From VRUE01 sp035701465 (GTDB lineage: Bacteria > Actinomycetota > Thermoleophilia > Solirubrobacterales > 70-9): a stretch of 11,887 nt of DNA. Of this stretch, positions 6,978 to 11,887 are shown piece by piece. The translations under genes were made by a program, and so were the position numbers. Below the pieces are notes generated by a model. It did not search any database. It worked only from the letters and a program-made list of their open reading frames with translations, and was not told the origin of the DNA. Every line of letters starts with the position of its first letter. Position 1 is the stretch's first letter. The stretch is from the NCBI GenBank assembly GCA_035701465.1, contig DASSMU010000051.1:1-11887 (forward strand). Reading direction: 5' to 3'.

Positions 6978-6983
6978 TCACTG

Positions 6984-7454
6984 ATGTTTGTCCAGAATCT
7001 CCGGGCCAAGGTTGGCGCCCGGCTCAACGGCGACAGCGAGGCCGGCTTCACGCTGATCGAGCTCCTCGTCGTCATGCTCATCCTCGGCATCCTGGCCGCC
7101 ATCGCGCTGCCTGCCTTCTTCAACCAGCGCGAAAAGGCTGGCGACGCGAAGGCCAAGGAGACCGTCCACACCGCTCAGGTCGCTATGGAGACGTGTGCCA
7201 CCGAAAACGGCGGCTCCTACGAAGAATGCGACCAGGAAGCCCTCCACACGATTGAGCCGACCCTCCCTGAAGAAGGCGGGGAACCGGAAATGGCTGTGAC
7301 GGGTGAAGCAGAAGGCTACGAAATCACCGTCACTTCCGAATCGGCGAGCGGTAACACCTTCTCTGTCATCAATGAAGGTGGCGCCCTGGAATACCCCTGT
7401 GAAGAAGGTGGCGTTGGCGGTTGTCCGGCGAACGGACTCTGGAACAACGGCTGA
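6984..7454 (+). CDS. pilA: Type IV major prepilin, copy 1
   Basis: This 156-residue prepilin has a 21-residue leader ending GDSEAG, prepilin peptidase cleavage between G21 and F22, then FTLIELLVVMLILGILAAIA with Glu at mature +5: the N-terminal helix that anchors in the membrane and packs the fibre core. The mature protein continues through the helix (NQREKAGDAKAKETVHTAQVA) to a small, strongly acidic head. Four cysteines (C71, C82, C139, C147) allow two disulfides, the last pair closing a C-terminal loop. It ends GLWNNG. The size and the single type IVa-style helix fit a major pilin; the strong SD and the riboswitch support high, regulated expression. Its close sister follows at 7593. Confidence 0.93.
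   Translation: MFVQNLRAKVGARLNGDSEAGFTLIELLVVMLILGILAAIALPAFFNQREKAGDAKAKETVHTAQVAMETCATENGGSYEECDQEALHTIEPTLPEEGGEPEMAVTGEAEGYEITVTSESASGNTFSVINEGGALEYPCEEGGVGGCPANGLWNNG
7028..7095 (+). repeat. 68-bp exact direct repeat, copy 1 (pilin core)
   Basis: Bases 7028-7095 are identical to 7640-7707, offset 612. They encode the end of the leader, the cleavage site and most of the hydrophobic helix. This is a remnant of tandem duplication kept identical by selection or gene conversion. Confidence 0.9.
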
Positions 7455-7473
7455 TCTAATCGTCATCTAGGTG

Positions 7474-7488
7474 CTTGGCTTAGCCAAG
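7474..7488 (+). repeat. Short perfect hairpin after pilin copy 1
   Basis: CTTGGC (7474-7479) and GCCAAG (7483-7488) with a TTA loop lie 20 nt after the pilin stop and 9 nt before the larger hairpin. It may help stabilise the 3' end of the pilA1 message. Confidence 0.6.
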
Positions 7489-7497
7489 GATGGAATT

Positions 7498-7528
7498 CCG
7501 AAGGGCGGGCCGTCGGCCCGCCCTTCGG
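7498..7528 (+). terminator. Strong 14-bp perfect hairpin between the two pilin genes
   Basis: CCGAAGGGCGGGCC (7498-7511) pairs perfectly with GGCCCGCCCTTCGG (7515-7528) around GTC. It is followed by TCTTCCC rather than a real T-tract, so it is either a U-poor actinobacterial terminator or a 3'-end barrier against exonucleases. Either way it should raise pilA1 mRNA relative to pilA2 and the genes behind it. Confidence 0.75.
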
Positions 7529-7556
7529 TCTTCCCGCTCCAGAAGCCACCAAGACA

Positions 7557-7584
7557 TACCTAGACGAACGACCGATACCGATAG
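7557..7584 (+). promoter_or_regulatory. Weak candidate sigma-28-type promoter for pilin copy 2
   Basis: TACC (7557-7560), 16 nt, then ACCGATAG (7577-7584) ends 8 nt before ATG 7593. The -10 half resembles GCCGATAA and overlaps a second ACCGATA at 7571-7577; the -35 half is poor. It is reported because the same element and ATG spacing recur before the gene at 8165. Confidence 0.3.
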
Positions 7585-7592
7585 GGACAAAA

Positions 7593-8066
7593 ATGTCAAC
7601 CGCGCGCACACTCGGGTTCAGGATCGCCGCCCGGTCCGGCGGCGACAGCGAGGCCGGCTTCACGCTGATCGAGCTCCTCGTCGTCATGCTCATCCTCGGC
7701 ATCCTGGGCGCGCTCGCTCTGCCCACGTTCCTCAGCCAGCGCGAAAAGGCCGGCGACGCCAAGGCCAAGGAGACCGTGCACACCGCTCAGGTAGCGATGG
7801 AGACGTGTGCCACGGGAAACAGCGGCTCCTACGCAGAATGCGACCAGGAAGCCCTCCACACAATCGAGTCGACACTGCCGGAAGAAGGCGGCATGCCTGA
7901 AATGGAAGTCGAAGGCGAAGCGGATGGGTACGCGATCACTGTCACCTCCGAATCGGCGGGAGGCAATACATTCAGCGTGGAAGACGAAAAAGGCTCGTTC
8001 GAATACCGGTGCACCGAAGAAGAAGTCGGCGGCTGTCCGCGGGGCGGCTTCTGGAACAACGGCTGA
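7593..8066 (+). CDS. pilA: Type IV major prepilin, copy 2
   Basis: This 157-residue paralogue of the preceding pilin has a 22-residue leader ending GGDSEAG, cleavage G22/F23, the same FTLIELLVVMLILGIL helix and Glu +5, and four cysteines in matching places (C72, C83, C140, C148). Its end, GFWNNG, mirrors GLWNNG. Differences cluster in the leader and head: for example TENGG becomes TGNSG, AVTGEAEGYEI becomes EVEGEADGYAI, and LEYPCEE becomes FEYRCTE. The SD is weak (AGGG, 7583-7586), far poorer than copy 1, so output should be lower unless it has its own leaderless transcript. It could be an alternative major pilin, a second fibre subunit or an antigenic variant. Confidence 0.92.
   Translation: MSTARTLGFRIAARSGGDSEAGFTLIELLVVMLILGILGALALPTFLSQREKAGDAKAKETVHTAQVAMETCATGNSGSYAECDQEALHTIESTLPEEGGMPEMEVEGEADGYAITVTSESAGGNTFSVEDEKGSFEYRCTEEEVGGCPRGGFWNNG
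7640..7707 (+). repeat. 68-bp exact direct repeat, copy 2 (pilin core)
   Basis: Identical to 7028-7095. Recombination between the copies would delete 612 bp and leave a single chimeric pilin gene in frame (612 is a multiple of 3). Confidence 0.9.
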
Positions 8067-8129
8067 CAGCGGCCGGCGGATCGTCTTGGCCTGCGCTCGC
8101 TCTTTTGGCCAGCAGCCTGGCGCCGGGGC

Positions 8130-8157
8130 TAATCGAATCGCCGAATCCGGCCGATAG
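8130..8157 (+). promoter_or_regulatory. Candidate sigma-28/WhiG-type promoter of the repeat-protein gene
   Basis: TAAT (8130-8133), 16 nt, then GCCGATAG (8150-8157) matches 7 of 8 positions of the FliA/WhiG -10 and 3 of 4 of the -35. The box ends 7 nt before ATG 8165, so the transcript would start at or beside the ATG, explaining the lack of a good SD. Confidence 0.5.
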
Positions 8158-8164
8158 AGCAACG

Positions 8165-10552
8165 ATGCCGGCTCTGCCGACACCACGAACGATGCTGCCG
8201 GCCACGGGCCTCGCGCTCCTGGCCTTGGCAGTGCTCGCTGCGGCTTTTCTCGCAGCCCCGGTCGCTTCCGCCGCGACGGTGAACTACAAGGGGTCTTCGG
8301 CCGACGGCAAAGTGGTCTTCTTCGAAACCGAAGAGCAGCTCGTCCCCGGAGACACAGACACGAAACGGGACGTGTACGAGCGCTCCTTCGACGAAGGCGT
8401 GGGCGCCTACGTGACCCGCGAGGTCTCGCTGGGCCCCGCCGGCGGGACGGATGCGTATCCCGCGCTGTTCGAGAAGGCCAGCGCCGACGGCACCAAGGTC
8501 TTCTTCTCGACCGAAGAGTCGATGGTCGAAACAGACACCGACCACAAGATGGACGTCTACATGCGCGACCTGGAAACCGGGACGACGACGCTCGTCTCCC
8601 AGGGCGAGCCCGGCTGCGCGCCGGCCTGTGGCAACGGCGCCTCCGACGCCGGCTTCGCCGCCGCCAGCGCCGACGGCACCAAGGTCTTCTTTGTCAGCGA
8701 AGAAGAGCTCACCTCAGAAGACACCGATGCCTCCGTCGACGTCTACGTGCGAGATTTGACGACCGAAACCACCAAGCTCGTTTCGGCGGGCGGGGCCTCG
8801 TGCGCACCTGCCTGCGGCAACGGCGCCTTCGGCGCCTCGCTGCGCGCGATCTCCGCCGATGCTTCGCATGCCTACTTCACCACCGCCGAGTCGCTCTCGG
8901 GCGCCGATACCGACTCCGCCGTGGACGTCTATTCGCGCAACCTAGTCAACGGCACGACGTCGCTGGTCTCCGAGGGCGGCGTCGGCTGCGTGCCGGCCTG
9001 CGGCAACAGCGGCGCGGTGCCGGTCTTCCAGGGCAGCTCCGAAGACGGCTCCCGGGTCTTCTTCACCACGGACGAGCAGCTCGTCGGCGGCGACGAAGAC
9101 ACCGCGACGGATATCTACGCTCGCGATCTGCCCGCCGGCCCGACCTTCTTGATCTCCGGCGGCAAAGCGGGAACTGCGACTGCCAGCTTCGCGGCGGCGT
9201 CCGGCGACGGTGCCCATGCCTTCTTCACCACCGCAGAGCCCTTGGTGGCTGAAGACGAAGACGAAGCCAATGACGTCTACGAGTGGTCGGGCGGCAAACC
9301 CAGCCTGGTCAGCTCAGCCACCTGCGCGAGCGAATGCGGTTCGACCTTCGACGCGGTCAGCGCCGATTCCGAAACGGTCGTCTTCAGCACCGCCGAGCAG
9401 CTCTCCGGCGAAGACACCGACAACCGCGTCGACATCTACGAGCAGGAAGTCGGTGGCGGGTCGCCCGTCCTGGTCTCGCGTGAGGCAGCCGGTTGCGGCG
9501 GTTGCGGCAACGGCGCCGCCGACGCGCGCTTCAACCGCGCCTCGGCCGACGCCTCGCACGTCGTCTTCACCAGCTCCGAAGTCCTCTCGCCCGAAGACGG
9601 CGACAGCGAAGACGACATCTACGCACGCGACGTGCCGGAAGAAGAAACGAGCCTGATCACGACCTCGCCCAGCTTCTGTCCGCTCAAAAAAGGCAACTGC
9701 GGCGCCACCTACGTCGACGCCTCGGTCGATGGGCGCCATGTCTTCTTCACCAGCATCGAGCGCTTCACGCTCGACGACGGCGACAACGAAGTCGACGTCT
9801 ACGAACGCGATCTTGGCGAATCGCCCGGCGAAGAGGTGACGCGGCTGGTCTCGACCGGCAACTCGCCGGACCTCGAACTCGGCCCGGCTCCGCCACAGCT
9901 CAAAGGCACCAACCCGGCGTCCCCCGCCGCTTCGACCAAACCGAAGATCCTCGGGCAGGCGGAAGCCGGCTCCTCGATCAAGCTCTACACCACCTCCAAC
10001 TGCTCCGGCGAACCGGTCGCCATCGGCAACGCCGCCCAGCTTGCCGAACCCGGCATCGGAGTGACCGTGCCCACCGGGCAGACGACGAAATTCCGGGCAA
10101 CTGCCGAAGCTGAAGGCTTCATCTCGCTCTGCTCCAACCCCGTCAGCTACACCCAGCAGAACGAAGCTGAAGGCGGCAGCGGTGGTGGCGCCGGAGGAGG
10201 AGGTATCGGCGGCGGTTCCGGCGGCGGCGGTGGTGGTTTCGGCCTTGGCGGCGGCAAAGGCGGCTCGGGGACCGGCGTCTCCTACGTCACCCCGCACACG
10301 CGGATCACCTTCGCGCCGGCCTCGAAGACCCGCACGCGCAACCCGGTCTTCCGCTTCACCGATGCGACCGGACAGCCGGGGACCCGCTTCCGCTGCAAGG
10401 TCGACCGCAAGCACTGGAAGCGCTGCGGCTCGCCGCTGCGGCTGAAGCGGTTGAACCGGGGTAAGCACGTGCTCAGGGTGCTCGCCGTCAACGCGATCGG
10501 CGTCCCCGAGCCGGCGCCTGCGACCCGCAGGTTCAAGGTGGTTTCGCGATGA
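8165..10552 (+). CDS. Secreted nine-repeat beta-propeller-like protein, possible pilus tip adhesin
   Basis: The product has 795 residues with a signal peptide (hydrophobic core about 11-31, likely cleavage after ASA at 36). Residues 39 to about 567 hold nine repeats of about 50-65 residues with SADGxxVFFxTxExL, then D-x-D-x3-D-[VI]-Y, then LVS: a TolB/WD40-like blade with an acidic, possibly calcium-binding loop. Six repeats carry a Cys pair in the connecting loop (CAPACGN, CVPACGN, CASECG, CGGCGN, CPLKKGNC). An Ig-like region (about 570-665), a Gly/Ser linker (about 670-705) and a basic C-terminal domain (about 711-795, two Cys) follow. Its stop overlaps the next ATG (ATGA), tying it to the minor pilins, where other bacteria keep PilY1. 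The open frame runs back to 8009 inside pilA2, but the signal peptide and promoter favour ATG 8165; ATG 8192 is possible. Adhesin function is inferred. Confidence 0.85.
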   Translation: MPALPTPRTMLPATGLALLALAVLAAAFLAAPVASAATVNYKGSSADGKVVFFETEEQLVPGDTDTKRDVYERSFDEGVGAYVTREVSLGPAGGTDAYPALFEKASADGTKVFFSTEESMVETDTDHKMDVYMRDLETGTTTLVSQGEPGCAPACGNGASDAGFAAASADGTKVFFVSEEELTSEDTDASVDVYVRDLTTETTKLVSAGGASCAPACGNGAFGASLRAISADASHAYFTTAESLSGADTDSAVDVYSRNLVNGTTSLVSEGGVGCVPACGNSGAVPVFQGSSEDGSRVFFTTDEQLVGGDEDTATDIYARDLPAGPTFLISGGKAGTATASFAAASGDGAHAFFTTAEPLVAEDEDEANDVYEWSGGKPSLVSSATCASECGSTFDAVSADSETVVFSTAEQLSGEDTDNRVDIYEQEVGGGSPVLVSREAAGCGGCGNGAADARFNRASADASHVVFTSSEVLSPEDGDSEDDIYARDVPEEETSLITTSPSFCPLKKGNCGATYVDASVDGRHVFFTSIERFTLDDGDNEVDVYERDLGESPGEEVTRLVSTGNSPDLELGPAPPQLKGTNPASPAASTKPKILGQAEAGSSIKLYTTSNCSGEPVAIGNAAQLAEPGIGVTVPTGQTTKFRATAEAEGFISLCSNPVSYTQQNEAEGGSGGGAGGGGIGGGSGGGGGGFGLGGGKGGSGTGVSYVTPHTRITFAPASKTRTRNPVFRFTDATGQPGTRFRCKVDRKHWKRCGSPLRLKRLNRGKHVLRVLAVNAIGVPEPAPATRRFKVVSR
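8279..9865 (+). repeat. Nine tandem propeller-type protein repeats
   Basis: These are protein-level repeats. The acidic loops read DTDTKRDVY, DTDHKMDVY, DTDASVDVY, DTDSAVDVY, DEDTATDIY, DEDEANDVY, DTDNRVDIY, DGDSEDDIY and DGDNEVDVY, the first at residues 63-71 and the last at 538-546. The DNA copies have diverged, so the array is old rather than a slippage product. Confidence 0.85.
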
Positions 10553-11169
10553 AGCGGGCGCTGAACAGGCGGCTCGGAGCGCTCGACCGCGAGGCCGGCG
10601 TGACGATGATGGAGGTCCTGGTCGCCACGGCGATGAGCCTGGTGGTCGTTGGCGGCGCGACGGCGATGTTGATCAGCGCTGTGCGCGCCCAGCCGCAGCA
10701 GAGCAAGCAGGCGGAAAACATCACCACAGCGCGCTGGCAACTCGACCGGATCACCCGCGAGCTTCGCAACGGCATCAGCGTCACCTCCGGGCATGCGAAA
10801 ACGAACGAAGTCTCGTTCTTGGCGTACGTCCGCCATACCTCCTGCGGCGGGACGATTCCCACCAGCTCCAGCGCAACCTCGATCAAATGCCAGGTGACCT
10901 ACACCTGCACGACCACCTCGTGCACCCGGGTCGAGGCAAAAGAAGGCACGTTCACGGGCACCCCCAAAACCATTGCGACCGGCATCGACAGCTCCAGCGT
11001 CTTCTGTTTCGTCCCCAGCACCGAAACCGACCCGACCAAATGCGGCCCGGCCGCCACGACGACGCCCACCTACGTCGGCGTCACTCTCCACGTCCCCAAC
11101 CCGGCCGGCAGCGGCGCCCTGACGGTCTCCGACGGCGCCAGCCTGCGCAGCGCGACCCTCTCCTACTGA
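10549..11169 (+). CDS. Minor pilin, PilW/GspJ-like
   Basis: This 206-residue prepilin-like protein has a 17-residue basic leader (MKRALNRRLGALDREAG), cleavage G17/V18, then VTMMEVLVATAMSLVVVGGA with Glu at mature +5. The helix and the stretch SKQAENITTARWQLDRITRELR resemble PilW/GspJ-type minor pilins. The head has six cysteines (SCGG, KCQ, TCT, SCT, FCF, KCG) and many Thr/Ser, unlike the acidic major pilins. ATG 10549 overlaps the upstream stop by 4 nt and the next gene starts 2 nt after, so the three are translationally coupled. It probably helps initiate or cap the fibre. The exact minor-pilin class is inferred from leader and order. Confidence 0.82.
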   Translation: MKRALNRRLGALDREAGVTMMEVLVATAMSLVVVGGATAMLISAVRAQPQQSKQAENITTARWQLDRITRELRNGISVTSGHAKTNEVSFLAYVRHTSCGGTIPTSSSATSIKCQVTYTCTTTSCTRVEAKEGTFTGTPKTIATGIDSSSVFCFVPSTETDPTKCGPAATTTPTYVGVTLHVPNPAGSGALTVSDGASLRSATLSY

Positions 11170-11171
11170 TC

Positions 11172-11887
11172 ATGCGTGCCCGAAAGAGAAGCAACACCGA
11201 GGACGGCTTCACGATCGTCGAGGTCCTGATCGCGGCGATGATCCTGACCCTGGCCGCGCTGGCTACCTTCGGCGTGATGGCCTCGGCGGTTCGCAACGGG
11301 CAGCGGGCCAAGCAGACCCAGGTGGCGCTCGACCGAGCCCAGGAAGAGATGGAGAAGCTGCACAGCCTCACCTACAAACAGCTGGCGATGACGACGACCC
11401 CGAGCCACGTGACCAGCACGCTCAACCCCAATAGCCGTGTGGTCAACGGGACGTTCGCGCTGCAGCGCGAACCGCCCAAAGAATACGCGACCATGGTGGT
11501 CAACGGTGGCTCTCTCTACGGCAGCAGCAAACCCATAGAAGGCGGCCTCGTCACGCCCGGCCCGATCTCCTTCAAAGACGGCGACGTGACCGGCGAGCTC
11601 TACCGCTACGTCGTCTGGCGCAACGACAGCAAGTGCCCGGAAAGCGAAGAAGGCAAAAAAGATTACTGTCCGGGACCGCAGGATTACAAGCAGATCGTCG
11701 TCGCGGCCAAGCTCGACACGCCCGGCAACCAGTCGGCCGAACGCGGCTACGTCGAAGTTCAGTCCAAGGCGGTCGACCCGAGCGCGACGGCCAACCCCAC
11801 CACGGGAGGCGGGTCGAGCAGCTCCACGGAATCCGGAGGCACCGGCAGCACCGGCAAATCGGTGACGGCGCAGCAGTTCTTCCTCAC
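11172..11887 (+). CDS. Minor pilin, PilV/GspI-like, 3'-truncated
   Basis: The frame is open from ATG 11172 to the window end with no stop, giving 238 full codons. It has a 12-residue leader (MRARKRSNTEDG), cleavage G12/F13, then FTIVEVLIAAMILTLAALA with Glu +5, followed by RNGQRAKQTQVALDRAQEEMEKL, typical of PilV/GspI-type proteins. The head has two cysteines (KCPE, YCPG) and, near the cut, a Ser/Gly/Thr-rich stretch (about nt 11800-11860). It starts 2 nt after the previous stop. It is longer than classical PilV/GspI already, so a further domain downstream is likely. Confidence 0.82.
   Translation, partial: MRARKRSNTEDGFTIVEVLIAAMILTLAALATFGVMASAVRNGQRAKQTQVALDRAQEEMEKLHSLTYKQLAMTTTPSHVTSTLNPNSRVVNGTFALQREPPKEYATMVVNGGSLYGSSKPIEGGLVTPGPISFKDGDVTGELYRYVVWRNDSKCPESEEGKKDYCPGPQDYKQIVVAAKLDTPGNQSAERGYVEVQSKAVDPSATANPTTGGGSSSSTESGGTGSTGKSVTAQQFFL

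Larger units (their letters stand above)
6821..6983 (+). promoter_or_regulatory. Riboswitch expression platform: anti-SD/SD pairing
   Basis: CAGTGCCTC (6821-6829) is complementary to GAGG-CACTG (6974-6977 and 6979-6983) with only U6978 bulged: nine pairs covering half of the SD and ending at the ATG. Four of these bases (6826-6829) are also the start of P1, so the aptamer and the SD block cannot form together. This predicts translation ON when c-di-GMP is bound. A competing local hairpin GACC/GGTC (6966-6969 with 6976-6979) also covers the SD. The stretch between aptamer and SD has an 8-base palindrome CCACGTGG (6924-6931) and no U-tract terminator. Confidence 0.6.

Noticed and set aside
6787..6984. 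Small plus-strand open frame of 65 codons in the pilin leader
   Set aside because: It coincides with the riboswitch, whose base-paired structure explains the sequence better, and has no SD or recognisable domain.
8009..8164. Upstream extension of the repeat-protein frame into pilA2
   Set aside because: It would bury the signal peptide inside the chain; ATG 8165 precedes the signal peptide and sits 7 nt after a promoter-like box.
1..11887. CRISPR arrays, tRNA or rRNA genes, insertion sequences
   Set aside because: No regularly spaced repeats, cloverleaf, rRNA segment, transposase or terminal inverted repeats were seen on either strand.

Overview
The window is high-GC DNA holding a type IV pilus (T4P) locus with every gene on the + strand. 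I infer an actinobacterium of the Thermoleophilia, probably Solirubrobacterales. The grounds are the GC-rich codon use, the pilB-pilT-pilC order, pilins with a long leader and an acidic head, and a secreted repeat protein with a Gly-rich linker and basic C-terminal domain of a style I associate with that group. This placement is recognition, not a search result.

Layout: (1) 1-1068, the 3' part of a DUF7305/PilX-like surface protein rich in Asn-Asn turns. (2) 1144-5993, a tight operon of a membrane-anchored thioredoxin-fold protein without cysteines, then PilB (extension ATPase), PilT (retraction ATPase) and PilC (inner-membrane platform). (3) 6022-6698, a Phd/YefM antitoxin and PIN toxin pair wedged behind pilC; the toxin has no ATG, GTG or TTG start before its first catalytic Asp. 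(4) 6699-6983, a dense regulatory leader: a possible sigma-28/WhiG-type promoter, a class I c-di-GMP (GEMM-I) riboswitch and a strong Shine-Dalgarno. (5) 6984-8066, two tandem, recently duplicated major-pilin genes separated by two perfect hairpins. (6) 8165-10552, a secreted nine-repeat beta-propeller-like protein. (7) 10549-11887, two overlapping or abutting minor pilins, the second cut by the window end.

How it fits together: PilB, PilT and PilC form the motor and platform, the tandem PilA proteins the fibre, and the minor pilins plus the repeat protein probably the tip. The repeat protein carries a D-x-D-x3-D-[VI]-Y loop in all nine repeats and sits where other lineages keep PilY1, so it is a candidate calcium-binding tip adhesin.

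The strongest finding is regulatory. The 5' strand of riboswitch helix P1 lies inside a segment (6821-6829) that can form nine base pairs, with one bulge, with the pilA1 ribosome-binding site right up to the ATG. P1 and SD sequestration are therefore mutually exclusive, which predicts a translational ON switch for pilin by c-di-GMP. GCCGAT-type -10 elements upstream of the riboswitch, of pilA2 (weak) and of the repeat gene suggest that one FliA/WhiG-family sigma factor drives the fibre and tip genes.
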